A DNA stretch of 64,000 bases from an uncultured Oscillospiraceae bacterium (GCA_900541905.1 UQLQ01000001.1:1-64000), one strand, 5' to 3'; counted from the first letter of the stretch, positions 43,298 through 52,421 are shown. Notes: generated by a model not told the origin, from the sequence alone. Program-made: numbers and translations.

Positions 43298-44180
43298 TTA
43301 GAGCCTGCCTTTCATTGTTTGTGCCAGCTGTTCTCCAAGCTGCGCAGCGTCTTCTGTATTTCCTGTGATAGAATCAGTCACATATTCCCATTGATGTTCC
43401 TTTGCATATAATCCCGTTAGTTTTAATTCCGTTCCATGTATCTGTGCATATGCAGCAATGGGGGAGGAACAACCTCCGTCTAATGTACGAACAAAAGCAC
43501 GTTCTGCCAAAGCGGCATATTCGCTTTCTTTATTATGAATACAAGAAAGAAACGAAACATCTTCGTTCTTACGGCTTTGAACAGCCAAAATGCCTTGTCC
43601 TGCCGCGGGAATCATTTCGTCTGTGGAAAAATAGCGGCTGATGCGTTCAGACAATCCCACGCTGTAATCCTGCGCCTGCCAATACCAAAGAAGAAAATTC
43701 TCCACGATCCAGTTTTTGTAATCTTGTAATGATATTGCCACGTACAGGCAGGCAATGGCAGGAAGGAAACAGCTTTTTTAACTGTATTTGTCTGCGAAAG
43801 CTGGAGGAACCCATTTGAGCGGTTATATCTTCAAAGTGTTGTTTTTGAGGTAATACCAATACATCTCTGGGGTCGCCTCGTTTTGGAAGTGCGGTAATGG
43901 GAAACTCAGGATTTTCATCCATAGGCATATCTTTCAGGCTGTGGACACAGCAGTCAATGCGACCTTCTGCTAATGCCATATCAAGTTCTTTTACAAACAG
44001 ACCTTTGCCGCCGATTTTATCCAGTGTTTGATTTAAAATGACATCTCCTGTTGTTTTCATGGTAACTAGTTCAAACTGAATTTCGGGGTGATATTTTGTA
44101 ACAGCATGCATAATCAATTCTGTTTGCATAACGGCGAGTTTACTGTCACGACTGCCGATACGGACAATACGTTTATTCAC
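43298..44180 (-). pseudogene. hemC: Porphobilinogen deaminase, frameshifted
   Basis: Two frames together give one normal HemC. The first (GTG 44180 to TGA 43647) reads RIGSRDSKLAVMQTELIM, KTTGDVIL, IGGKGLFVKELD, LPVRGNIITRLQKL and ends LAGAGLQRGIV. The next frame, overlapping, continues GLSERISRYFSTDEMIPAAGQG and holds the dipyrromethane Cys in RTLDGGCSSPIAAYA. The join is at CAGCGTGGG (about 43656-43664). Adding two bases (a lost GT) would restore LQRVGLSERI. Every other gene of the pathway is intact, so this is a recent mutation, a sequencing error, or recoding. Overlaps cobK by eight bases. Confidence 0.85.
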
Positions 44181-45426
44181 AGCAGGTTCCTTCTTCCTCT
44201 AAAAGTTGTGTTTTTATGTGGTCGATACGTTTGGCAATACGTCCGGCTTGTTTATGATAAACACCGCTGGATGTAACACCAATGACAACATTGTCCTGTT
44301 GGACGACAGCTGGAAAGTAAAAATCACATAATTCTTTGCAATGGCACGCATTGACAGGAATATGATGTGTTTTGCATTCCATTACAATTGCTTCATTGAC
44401 GGTGTGGTCGTTGGTAGCAGCCAGTACTATTTCAAAAGAATTACAATCGCCTGCTTGATATGTACGGAAATAAGCTGCAATGCGTTTTTGTTCCGCATGT
44501 TGTCTTAGTGTATCTGTGCATTCAGGCGCTATCATAGTAATTTGACAGCCAAAGCGCAGCAGTGTTTGGATACGGCGTTGTGCAATGATACCGCCGCCCA
44601 CAACCAAAATCCGTTTGTTTTTAATATTGCAGAAAAAAGGAAAATACGGAATCACATGTTTTTCTTTTTTCTGCAAGGTGAAATCCTGCACCAATTTTTG
44701 AATCAACTGTTCAAGTGAATAACCTGTTTCTTTTGTTGGGCGACCAATTACAATGGGGATAACATTTGTATTTCTTGCCGCCTCCATTTTTTCGTCCAAA
44801 CCGCCGTTGCTGCCGGAATCTTTTGTGACCATATATTTAGCGTTAATTTGCTTGAAAAGAGCCTTATTTAACTCAACCGTAAACGGTCCCTGCATACAAA
44901 TCAAGTGTTTTCCTTGGAATCCTAATGCAATGCATTGTTCTACAACAGACGCCATAGGAAGAACGCGAGCGTATAAGCGTTCCTTAAAATGTTCAACAGC
45001 TGTGTAAGCAGCCAATTCTTTACTGCCTGTCGTAAGCAGTACAGCTCCGCTTGTTTGGTTTAAGTAAGAAATACATTCCTGCGTATTGGCTACAAATACG
45101 CAGTTTTCATATTCACTGTTTTCTCTCAGTAAGCGTAAATAGGGAACAGATTTATTTGTACAAGCAGATTGAATATTTTGTGTGACTTCCACCGCATAAG
45201 GGTGGGTAGCATCAACGACACAGTCAAATGCATGTGCAGTCAAAAAAGCTTCCATTTGCGTACCATTCATACGTTGTGCATGAATGGTAATTTGTTTGTT
45301 TTGAGGCAGTACTTCTTTTCCGTATTCTGTGGCAACACATGCGTGAATTTGAATGTGATATTGGCATAATCGTTCAATCAATTGACGGCCTTCCGTGGTA
45401 CCAGCAAAGATTAAAATCTGTTTCAT
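44173..45426 (-). CDS. Fused precorrin-6A reductase / precorrin-2 dehydrogenase
   Basis: A 417-residue two-domain protein. Residues 1 to about 250 are CobK/CbiJ (ILIFAGTTEGRQLIERL, DATHPYAVEVTQNIQ, LLTTGSKEL, TKDSGSNGG), reducing the corrin macrocycle. Residues about 258-417 are a SirC/CysG-N NAD-dependent dehydrogenase (NKRILVVGGGIIAQRRIQTLL, VLAATNDHTVN, VNACHCKELCDFYFPAVVQ), oxidising precorrin-2 to sirohydrochlorin for CbiK. AAGGGAG precedes the ATG. 318 bases of repeat-bearing spacer separate it from cbiH, so it may start a sub-operon. Confidence 0.93.
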   Translation of the reverse strand: MKQILIFAGTTEGRQLIERLCQYHIQIHACVATEYGKEVLPQNKQITIHAQRMNGTQMEAFLTAHAFDCVVDATHPYAVEVTQNIQSACTNKSVPYLRLLRENSEYENCVFVANTQECISYLNQTSGAVLLTTGSKELAAYTAVEHFKERLYARVLPMASVVEQCIALGFQGKHLICMQGPFTVELNKALFKQINAKYMVTKDSGSNGGLDEKMEAARNTNVIPIVIGRPTKETGYSLEQLIQKLVQDFTLQKKEKHVIPYFPFFCNIKNKRILVVGGGIIAQRRIQTLLRFGCQITMIAPECTDTLRQHAEQKRIAAYFRTYQAGDCNSFEIVLAATNDHTVNEAIVMECKTHHIPVNACHCKELCDFYFPAVVQQDNVVIGVTSSGVYHKQAGRIAKRIDHIKTQLLEEEGTCCE

Positions 45427-45744
45427 AGTTACGCTCCCTTCTGAATATTTTCAATATGTATATTTAGAAAACACATCTATTGTTTGTACTATCATTTTGT
45501 TAAAAATGATGATAGGGGAGAAATAGTGTTTCTGAAGTTTCGATGAATATGATTTGCAAAGAGCAGCAATAAAAAATACGATTTTTCATCTTTTCCATGC
45601 ATTTGATTTTGTAAATTAAGAAAGTGATAAGAGAAATATGGCTTTGTCATATTTCCAATGAACTAAATTTTGCAAAGCAAGAAAAATGATAAGAGAAATA
45701 TGGCTTTGCCATATTTCCAATGAACTAAATTTTGCGAAGCAAAA
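45427..45744 (-). other. Spacer between cbiH and cobK fusion
   Basis: The largest gap inside the cluster. It contains the tandem repeat described at 45607-45744 and, nearer cobK, an imperfect hairpin (CTATCATCATTTT with AAAATGATAG, about 45496-45520). No ORF or clear promoter was found. Confidence 0.6.
45607..45744. repeat. Two-copy 62-bp tandem repeat with internal palindrome
   Basis: GATAAGAGAAATATGGCTTTG starts (20 bases shared) at 45626 and again at 45688, and the copies match almost throughout. Each contains GAAATATGG-CTTTG-CCATATTTC, perfect in the second copy, and ends in an ATTTTGC segment. The second copy runs up to the cbiH stop. A degenerate third start is visible just before 45626. 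Confidence 0.85.
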
Positions 45745-46470
45745 TTAAGTTCTATAACCGCGAGGAGTAACCATTTTTCTATTGATAACCTTAGTTTGAG
45801 AATTGCCGATGTAAACGGTAGTAAACATGTCTACCTTGGTAACGGCCAACTCTTTTAAAGTTAATAGTTGAGATGTTTGTCCCTCTCTGCCAATGTTTTT
45901 TACGTATCCGCACACAGTATCGGGGGATTGGTGTTCCATAATGATGCTGCATGCTTTTTCTAAATAATCACTTCTTTTTTTACTGGAAGGATTGTATAAA
46001 CATATGACAAAATCCGCCTTTGCCGCGCTGTGAAGTCTTGTTTCAATTAACTCCCAAGGGGTAAGTAAGTCGCTGAGAGAGATAATTGCAAAGTCATGAA
46101 TGAGCGGTGCGCCAAGAACTGCCGCCCCACTGCAAGCGGCTGTAATGCCGGGTATGACTTCAATTTCAATGGGGGGATAGTTTGCGCTTAACTCATAGAT
46201 AAGGCCTGCCATTCCGTAAACACCTGCATCTCCGCTGCATACCATGGAAACGGTTTTTCCTTTGACCGCTTCTTCAATTGCCATACGGCATCGGTCAACC
46301 TCCTGTTTCATGGGAGTAGTAAGAATTTCTTTTTCGTCTGTTAAGTGTTTGATTAATTCGATGTAAACTGTATATCCTGCAATGACATCGCTATCTGCAA
46401 TGGCCGCCATTGCTTTTGGTGTTATTTGTGTTTGCTCTCCGGGTCCCAGTCCAATTACATATAATTTCAT
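45745..46470 (-). CDS. cbiH: Precorrin-3B C17-methyltransferase
   Basis: A 241-residue tetrapyrrole methylase (CbiH/CobJ) that methylates C17 with ring contraction in the anaerobic pathway. YVIGLGPGEQTQITPKA, VCSGDAGVYGMAGLIYEL, EVIPGITAACSGAAVLGAPL and ICLYNPSSKKR are typical. Start ATG 46470 with AAGGAGA; the open frame continues into the end of hemA. Confidence 0.94.
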   Translation of the reverse strand: MKLYVIGLGPGEQTQITPKAMAAIADSDVIAGYTVYIELIKHLTDEKEILTTPMKQEVDRCRMAIEEAVKGKTVSMVCSGDAGVYGMAGLIYELSANYPPIEIEVIPGITAACSGAAVLGAPLIHDFAIISLSDLLTPWELIETRLHSAAKADFVICLYNPSSKKRSDYLEKACSIIMEHQSPDTVCGYVKNIGREGQTSQLLTLKELAVTKVDMFTTVYIGNSQTKVINRKMVTPRGYRT

Positions 46471-46480
46471 TACAATCTCC

Positions 46481-47725
46481 TTATGGTTTGGCATCTTCAG
46501 CTGATTTAACCAATGCTTCCATACAAACTTGAAAATAGTCCTGTGTTAAATGTTCTCGCAGTCCATAAAGCAATTTTGCAACAGCCTTGTTTGCGGCAGT
46601 ATCAATGGTATCCTGCATGGCAATGGATTGTTCCTTCTGCAAACAGCAGTCTCTCAAAGATTTTGCCGTGCGAATGTGGACATCTTGCGCAACTGTTTTG
46701 CTGATAGATTGAATTGTAGGTACCCACTCACGGAACGCATACCAGTGTTCAAATTCTTGTTGGTGTTCTAACAAAATTTCTTTTGCGTACTGTATTTGTT
46801 CGATTGTTACAACAGATGGGGGTAAGGAAAGGTCGTCCATATCAAATAGTGACACGTTTGGAAGTTGTGTAACAGTATTGTCTATATCTCTCGGCATGGC
46901 AAGGTCAATAAAGATATGCGGTTGATGATCCAACACAGAAACCAAATCCTGTTTTTTTATGGTTTGGTGAGGACTAAGTGTTGCACTAATCACTACACGA
47001 AACTGATTGATTCTTTCAATGCGCTCATCATAGTTCAGGACGCGGCAATTAGCAGGAATCATAGCTTCTCGACTATGATGGTTGCGGAGTGTCATGGTCA
47101 CTTTGCAGCCTTCTTTTTGTAATGCTGCAACAGCCAAGCGTCCCATTTCGCCATTGCCGATTACCAAGCATGGCAGCTGCTGCATAGGCAAATGGAGTTT
47201 ATCCTTTAATAAGGCGACAGCTCCCAGTGCAACTGTGTGGTCGGCAGTTGTTAATTTTACTTTTGTCTTTACTTCTTTTGCTGCGGTAATTGCAGTGCGA
47301 AACAATACTTCCAATACGGTATTTGTAGTACCGTTGATTCGTGCTGTGGAAAGTGCATCTTTTACTTGTGATAATATTTGATCTTCGCCAAATATTTGAG
47401 AATGCAGTCCGCAGGTCAATTCCAATAAATAAGAAACAGCGATTGCCCCGGAACGCTCTATAAAAAATGACAGATATTGTTCTACAGGTACTTGCAAAGC
47501 ATCGCATAATATGGCAGTTGGAGATAGGGAAGAAAGCACTGCTTCGGAAGCAGAAATCCAAAGTTCGGTTCGATTGCAGGTAGAAAGGATGATACAGCCG
47601 TCCAGTTGATAGGTTTGCAGAATGAATTGTTCCAATTCCTGAATTTTGGAGGGAACAAGAGAAAAAGCTTCGCGTTCTTCCACAGAAGCTTTTGTATAGT
47701 CAATACACGTGGTTTTAAGATTCAA
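46481..47725 (-). CDS. hemA: Glutamyl-tRNA reductase
   Basis: A 414-residue C5-pathway enzyme: the catalytic Cys lies in ILSTCNRTELW, GLHSQIFGEDQIL and the NADPH site VIGNGEMGRLAV are present. It makes glutamate semialdehyde for HemL. The start is most probably TTG 47725 (6 bases after GGAGGG), giving MNLKTTCIDYTKASVEERE; it overlaps the end of cbiG by 11 bases. Oddly placed amid the methyltransferase genes rather than next to hemL. Confidence 0.93.
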   Translation of the reverse strand: MNLKTTCIDYTKASVEEREAFSLVPSKIQELEQFILQTYQLDGCIILSTCNRTELWISASEAVLSSLSPTAILCDALQVPVEQYLSFFIERSGAIAVSYLLELTCGLHSQIFGEDQILSQVKDALSTARINGTTNTVLEVLFRTAITAAKEVKTKVKLTTADHTVALGAVALLKDKLHLPMQQLPCLVIGNGEMGRLAVAALQKEGCKVTMTLRNHHSREAMIPANCRVLNYDERIERINQFRVVISATLSPHQTIKKQDLVSVLDHQPHIFIDLAMPRDIDNTVTQLPNVSLFDMDDLSLPPSVVTIEQIQYAKEILLEHQQEFEHWYAFREWVPTIQSISKTVAQDVHIRTAKSLRDCCLQKEQSIAMQDTIDTAANKAVAKLLYGLREHLTQDYFQVCMEALVKSAEDAKP

Positions 47726-48746
47726 ATGTAACCCTCCAGTCTTGCAGTGCCGCTGCAAAAGTAACTCCGTTTTTTGATAATTTTGGGACAATCAATGCTC
47801 CCTGCTGAGAACCTAAAACACAAGCTCGTTCACAAACATTGTCCACACCTGTGGTTTGTTTCACAAATACAGAGGAAGCAAATGTTCCTTTTGCACAGGC
47901 AAGCTGCTCGGAGGAATAAAATTGAATTGGCAGTTGATACCGTTTGCAAAATTCTAACAGTCCGGGCTCGTCTTGTTTTAAGTCAATAGAACATACTTGC
48001 TTTATGCTGTGTAGAGAAATTCCTTCCTGCCGTAAACAGTCTAATACAAATGCTTCAATGGTGTCTGCGCAAGTACCGCGTTTGCAGCCAATGCCGATTG
48101 ATACCAGCTTGGGAATCAAGTGCAGAGTTTGCTGAAATGGAGAGGAATCTTCATATACGGAAATCATTGCTCCCACAGGTGCAGAATCTGCTGTAAATCC
48201 TTTGGGTAATTGCGGCAAAACAAACCAATCGGCAGTCATTCCCACAGGTTCTCCTCGTAACAATCGTGCGGAAATTTCTTTTGCAATCTTCATGTTGCTG
48301 ATGAAAAGGTTATGGCGGGAAGCCCAACTGTCAATGGAAAATAAGTCGTTTATGTCTGTAGCAGTGGTAATGACAGGGGTGGCGTGTATTGCGTGAGCTA
48401 CGGACAGCGTTAATTCATTGGCCTTTCCAATGTGACCTGAAACCAGAGAAATGGCAAACTGCCCTTTTTCATCTGCTACCACAACAGCGGGGTCGGTGGT
48501 TTTACTTTTTAAATTAGGTGCAATGGCACGTACGGCAATGCCGCAGGCACTGATAAACACAATGCCGTCATAGTTTGAAAATGCATTGCCTGTCCATGTG
48601 TTTAAGTCAGTTCCATAAGAGGAGACAGTTTCATCTGCCAGCTTATTTGTGGTAAAAAGCATGCAGGAATCTTGAACAAGCGCCTTAGATAAGCGAATGC
48701 TCAAATCTTTTCCTGCCGCGGTAAAACTGATGATTGCCAGCTTCAT
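47715..48746 (-). CDS. cbiG: Cobalt-precorrin-5A hydrolase
   Basis: A 343-residue CbiG that opens the delta-lactone and releases acetaldehyde. N-terminal AIISFTAAGKDLSIRL, central VSGHIGKANELTLSVA, and C-terminal CbiG domain GIGCKRGTCADTIEAF. AAGAGGTGA ribosome site. It marks the oxygen-independent route. Confidence 0.94.
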   Translation of the reverse strand: MKLAIISFTAAGKDLSIRLSKALVQDSCMLFTTNKLADETVSSYGTDLNTWTGNAFSNYDGIVFISACGIAVRAIAPNLKSKTTDPAVVVADEKGQFAISLVSGHIGKANELTLSVAHAIHATPVITTATDINDLFSIDSWASRHNLFISNMKIAKEISARLLRGEPVGMTADWFVLPQLPKGFTADSAPVGAMISVYEDSSPFQQTLHLIPKLVSIGIGCKRGTCADTIEAFVLDCLRQEGISLHSIKQVCSIDLKQDEPGLLEFCKRYQLPIQFYSSEQLACAKGTFASSVFVKQTTGVDNVCERACVLGSQQGALIVPKLSKNGVTFAAALQDWRVTFES

Positions 48747-48766
48747 AAAATATCACCTCTTGTTTG

Positions 48767-49528
48767 TTAAGATTCAGAAGTTCCTTTGCGGAATTCATGG
48801 GTAAATGACGGATGATACAGCAAAGAACGGTCATATTCATTTCCCAAACAGTTTCCTACAATAATTAAAGCTGTTTTTGTAATATTATGTTCTTTGGCTG
48901 TTTGCGCTAAAGTTGCAACGGTACAATGGAAAACTTTTTCATCTTCCCAAGTTGCCTTATATACAATTGCCGCAGAGGTATTGGTCTGATAACCGCCTGT
49001 CAAAAGACGTTGGCTTAATTGTTCCAGCATACCTGTGCTTAAAAAGATGACCATAGTGGCCTGATGAGCTGCAAGCAATGCAATTTCTTCTTTTTCGGGT
49101 ACGGGAGTTCTTCCTGCCATGCGTGTAATGATGACAGACTGGGATACATTCGGCAAAGTATACTCTGCCTTTAGCGCCGCAGCTGCACCGCAGAACGAAC
49201 TGACGCCGGGAACAACGTCGTACGTAATGTTGTATGCATCCAATTGGTCCATTTGCTCCCTGATAGCGCCGTATAAACTGGGGTCTCCCGTATGAAGGCG
49301 TACTGTCAATTGATTTTTTTCTTCTGCCTGTTTCATTACGTCTATGACTTCTTCCAGTGTCATGGAAGCGCTGTTGTAGATGCTGCATGATGCTTTGGCG
49401 TACTGCAATAATTCAGGATTGACCAAAGAACCTGCATAGATAATCACATCAGCTTGTGTTAACAGCTGATGACCTCGCATGGTAATTAAATCTGCTGCGC
49501 CAGGTCCTGCGCCAACAAAATGAATCAT
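48767..49528 (-). CDS. cbiF: Precorrin-4 C11-methyltransferase
   Basis: A 253-residue tetrapyrrole methylase (CbiF/CobM) starting MIHFVGAGPGAADLITMRG, with IIYAGSLVNPEL, RLHTGDPSLYGAI and PGVSSFCGAAAAL. Overlaps the cbiL stop by four bases (ATGA). Confidence 0.95.
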   Translation of the reverse strand: MIHFVGAGPGAADLITMRGHQLLTQADVIIYAGSLVNPELLQYAKASCSIYNSASMTLEEVIDVMKQAEEKNQLTVRLHTGDPSLYGAIREQMDQLDAYNITYDVVPGVSSFCGAAAALKAEYTLPNVSQSVIITRMAGRTPVPEKEEIALLAAHQATMVIFLSTGMLEQLSQRLLTGGYQTNTSAAIVYKATWEDEKVFHCTVATLAQTAKEHNITKTALIIVGNCLGNEYDRSLLYHPSFTHEFRKGTSES

Positions 49529-50226
49529 TGCTTGTCCTCCTCTTTGCAGACAATAATGGAAAAATAACTTGCTTCATTTGTGGCCTCATCTAAAGACTGA
49601 AATATGTGTTCCTGTTCCAACCCACAATTTTGCACCATTTTTGCATTATCGTAATAACCGTATTGTTTCAAAAGCTTTTTTACTTGTTCCACAGAACGAC
49701 CCGTTTTCATAATAACCTTGGTACCTTCTGTTTGCAGCATTTGTTCCGTACATGGGTAAGAACCGGGAATGATGTGCAGCGGTTGTTCTGCTTCAGAGAG
49801 GCTGATACCCAATTTTGCGGCTACAGCACAAAAGGAAGGAACACCGGCAATCATTTGTGCCTGATATCCTTGTTTTACAACGCGCTGATGAATGTACCAA
49901 TAGGTAGAATAAACGGAAGGGTCGCCCAATGTTAAAAAGGCAATGTCTTTTCCTTCTTTTAAAATGTCAATGATTTGTTTGGCAATCTCGTCACGATTGG
50001 TATCAATCATACCTTTATCTTTTGTCATTGGAAAGTGCAAGGACAGCACTTCTTTTTCATGGATATGCGGTATGGTTTGTTCCGCAATGCTCAGCGCCAC
50101 GCGGCGGGATTCTCCCGTTTTTGGTACTGCAATCACAGGACTTTGCTCTATGATTCTGACTGCTTTCAGTGTAATCAATTCCGGGTCGCCCGGACCAATG
50201 CCTACGCCGTATAAAGTTCCGTTCAT
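49525..50226 (-). CDS. cbiL: Precorrin-2 C20-methyltransferase
   Basis: A 233-residue CbiL/CobI methylase: LYGVGIGPGDPELITLKAVR, FLTLGDPSVYSTYWYI, AGVPSFCAVAAKLG. It adds the C20 methyl to cobalt-factor II. AAGGAG lies eight bases before ATG. Six bases after cbiD. Confidence 0.95.
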   Translation of the reverse strand: MNGTLYGVGIGPGDPELITLKAVRIIEQSPVIAVPKTGESRRVALSIAEQTIPHIHEKEVLSLHFPMTKDKGMIDTNRDEIAKQIIDILKEGKDIAFLTLGDPSVYSTYWYIHQRVVKQGYQAQMIAGVPSFCAVAAKLGISLSEAEQPLHIIPGSYPCTEQMLQTEGTKVIMKTGRSVEQVKKLLKQYGYYDNAKMVQNCGLEQEHIFQSLDEATNEASYFSIIVCKEEDKQ

Positions 50227-50231
50227 ACATT

Positions 50232-51371
50232 TTACTCCTTTGTTTGTATATCATGGGTACATATTTCCTGCACTTGCGACGTTTCTCCCAAGTAACCATG
50301 CTGATTGGAAAAAAGAATCGCACCTATTTTCACTTGCTCACCCACGCGATGAGTCAAATGCATATCAATTTTTTCTAATACGGAAGTCATTACCTGTTTT
50401 GTTAGATACCGTTCTTCGAGTAAGTCTAATACTTGGTCCGTGGTGACACAAGTCATAATGTTGTGTATCAACCGGCAATCTGCACAGTACATTGCCGTAT
50501 GAGCCGCAAACAATTCCATACGGCAGTCTGCCATGTTGGAATGGGTATTCATAATTCCGCCTGCCAGTTTAATGAATTTTCCGATATGCCCGATGAGTAA
50601 AATACGTTTAAACCCCAGCTCAACTGCTTTGTCCAAGGTTTGTCCAATATAATTGCTGCATTTGATACTGCGGCTTAAATTCAAATTGGTGTTCTCCCGT
50701 ACAAAATGTTCGCCATAATTTCCGGGAGTAATCAAAAGTATTTTTTCTGTGTTGTTGGCGGCAAGCATATTCAGTTCAATATAAATAGATTCGATTAATG
50801 CTTGTTCGCTCATCGGTTCTACAATTCCGCTGGTTCCCAAAACAGAAATACCGCCTTCAATGCCCAACTTGGGATTAAACGTTTTTTGTGCCAGTTCTAC
50901 GCCTTTTGGAATGGATATGGTTACACAAAAACCGCCGGCATAATCATAGTCTTCTTTGATTTGATCCAATTCCTGTTTTATCATTTGGCGCGGAACGCGG
51001 TTAATGGCGGCCTCACCTATAGGCTGTTCCAACCCTGCTTTTGTAACAGTGCCCACTCCAATGCCGCCTTTTAAAGAAATAGTCGGTTCTGTTTGTTTTT
51101 CAACGGTTGCGTATACAAGTACGCCGTTGGTAACATCAGGGTCATCACCGCTGTCTTTTTTTACTGCACATGTTACACTGCTTGGTGTAATTTGCACATC
51201 GTGCAAGTCCAAATGCAGTAAAATGCCTTTTGGCGTCATTAAGTCTATCTTCTTGAAAGGAGACTGACACAGCAGCATCACAGCGGCAGCCTTTGCAGCT
51301 GCCGCAGCACAGGATCCTGTTGTGTATCCACAGCGCAGTTTTTGTTTGTTTTTATATACGTAATGCTCCAT
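50232..51371 (-). CDS. cbiD: Cobalt-precorrin-5B C1-methyltransferase
   Basis: A 379-residue CbiD, specific to the anaerobic pathway. RCGYTTGSCAAAAAKAA near the N-terminus, KDSGDDPDVTNG, and LLIGHIGKFIKLAGGIMNTHS. It is the first gene behind the cobalamin riboswitch and its terminators. AAAGGAG ribosome site. Confidence 0.95.
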   Translation of the reverse strand: MEHYVYKNKQKLRCGYTTGSCAAAAAKAAAVMLLCQSPFKKIDLMTPKGILLHLDLHDVQITPSSVTCAVKKDSGDDPDVTNGVLVYATVEKQTEPTISLKGGIGVGTVTKAGLEQPIGEAAINRVPRQMIKQELDQIKEDYDYAGGFCVTISIPKGVELAQKTFNPKLGIEGGISVLGTSGIVEPMSEQALIESIYIELNMLAANNTEKILLITPGNYGEHFVRENTNLNLSRSIKCSNYIGQTLDKAVELGFKRILLIGHIGKFIKLAGGIMNTHSNMADCRMELFAAHTAMYCADCRLIHNIMTCVTTDQVLDLLEERYLTKQVMTSVLEKIDMHLTHRVGEQVKIGAILFSNQHGYLGETSQVQEICTHDIQTKE

Positions 51372-51389
51372 GCCGTAACTCCTTTTTTA

Positions 51390-51463
51390 AAGTAAAAACA
51401 AAATGTCATTTTCTTGATACAGAAAATGACATGCAAAAGAAAACTTGAGTGTGCTCAAGTTTT
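51390..51463 (-). terminator. Riboswitch expression platform, tandem hairpins
   Basis: On the minus strand AAAACTTGAG-CACA-CTCAAGTTTT followed by CTTTT, then ATGTCATTTTC / GAAAATGACAT followed by TTTGTTTTT. One or both can terminate transcription before cbiD when B12 is bound upstream. They could also terminate cbiK transcripts. Confidence 0.75.
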
Positions 51464-51479
51464 GTCTTGCATTTCAGTG

Positions 51480-51590
51480 CCGTAAAATACAAGCAACAGG
51501 TCGGTAATCCGGCTGTTACGGTAACGTACTTGCGCGGGATTTTCGCCCAACTTCCCCGAGAGTTCCTGTTTACAGTATGAAATTGTCTTT
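51480..51590 (-). promoter_or_regulatory. Cobalamin riboswitch
   Basis: Minus strand carries the conserved core: GGGCGAAAATCCCGCGC, then TTACCGTAACAGCCGGA and GACCTG, matching the ...AATCC... and ...ACTGTAA-AGCCGGAAGACCTG... blocks of the Cobalamin family. It starts within about 25 bases of the cbiK stop. Bound cobalamin should turn off cbiD and the genes after it. Confidence 0.9.
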
Positions 51591-52370
51591 TGAAACGGTT
51601 TCCGCTTTGTCCAGATGGGAAGCAAACAATTGTCCCGTCTCAGGGAAAGAGCCCAGACCGTCAAGCTGTACCGTAACTTGAAATCCTTCGCTTTCCAAAA
51701 TGGATTTCCAAGAATTTGGTTCCTCTCCTGCCATGTCGTTTTGTGCGTGGTCGCCTGCAACAATCATAAATGGCATTAAATGTACACAGGTAATGTTATG
51801 TTTTTTTAATCTGCCAATGATATAGTCAAGATTTGGAAATCCTTCTACCGTACCTACATAAACATGCTCGTGCCCCAATGCACGAAAGGTATTTTCCAGC
51901 TGACAATAGGAGGCGTTTGCGTAATGTGCGGTTCCATGTCCCATAAATACCAAAGCTGTTTCTTCTTTCGGAGCAGGTGCGTATTTCATCACAATATCGC
52001 AGCATGTTTTATAATCATCTTCAAAGGTAAGTAACGGACGGCCAATTTGAATTTTGTCAAATTTGTCTGTAAATGCGGATAAGGCTTGATACATTTTTTC
52101 AAATTCAAACCCATTGATGATATGAAGCGGTTGGCAGAGAACCTCTTTATATCCCTTTTGATACAATTGTTCCATCAATTCTTCGGGAGTAAGTACGTAT
52201 TGTCCTTGCTCTCGTTTTAATTTTGCAATTACCATTTTAGAGGTAAATGCACGGAAACAATCATATTCTTTTGCATGACAGGACAGCGTAGATTCGATTT
52301 GCATAATTGCGTCCTGTGCCAGCGTATATGTGGTGCCAAAACTGATGACAGCCAAAGCTTTTTGATTCAT
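51570..52370 (-). CDS. cbiK: Sirohydrochlorin cobaltochelatase
   Basis: A 266-residue class II chelatase of the CbiK type. It inserts Co2+ into sirohydrochlorin, the first committed step of the anaerobic corrin route. VISFGTTYTLAQDAI opens it, and metal-binding histidines are in FMGHGTAHYANAS and VAGDHAQNDMAGEE. No signal peptide, so cytoplasmic. First gene of the cluster, from promoter 52422-52450, and lies ahead of the riboswitch, so it escapes direct control by it. Confidence 0.94.
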   Translation of the reverse strand: MNQKALAVISFGTTYTLAQDAIMQIESTLSCHAKEYDCFRAFTSKMVIAKLKREQGQYVLTPEELMEQLYQKGYKEVLCQPLHIINGFEFEKMYQALSAFTDKFDKIQIGRPLLTFEDDYKTCCDIVMKYAPAPKEETALVFMGHGTAHYANASYCQLENTFRALGHEHVYVGTVEGFPNLDYIIGRLKKHNITCVHLMPFMIVAGDHAQNDMAGEEPNSWKSILESEGFQVTVQLDGLGSFPETGQLFASHLDKAETVSKDNFIL

Positions 52371-52421
52371 AACAGATTCCTTTTGATAGTTCAGTTTGAT
52401 TCACATGTATGTGTATTCATT

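Noticed and set aside
43647..43664. Programmed +1 frameshift in hemC
   Set aside because: No recognised slippery codon, stimulator or family precedent; mutation or sequencing error is simpler. Kept only as an alternative.
45607..45744. CRISPR-like direct repeats
   Set aside because: Only two units, adjacent with no variable spacers, and unit length of 62 bases; not an array.
51455..51763. Minus-strand ORF of 102 residues
   Set aside because: It overlaps the end of cbiK out of frame and the cobalamin riboswitch; no family similarity.
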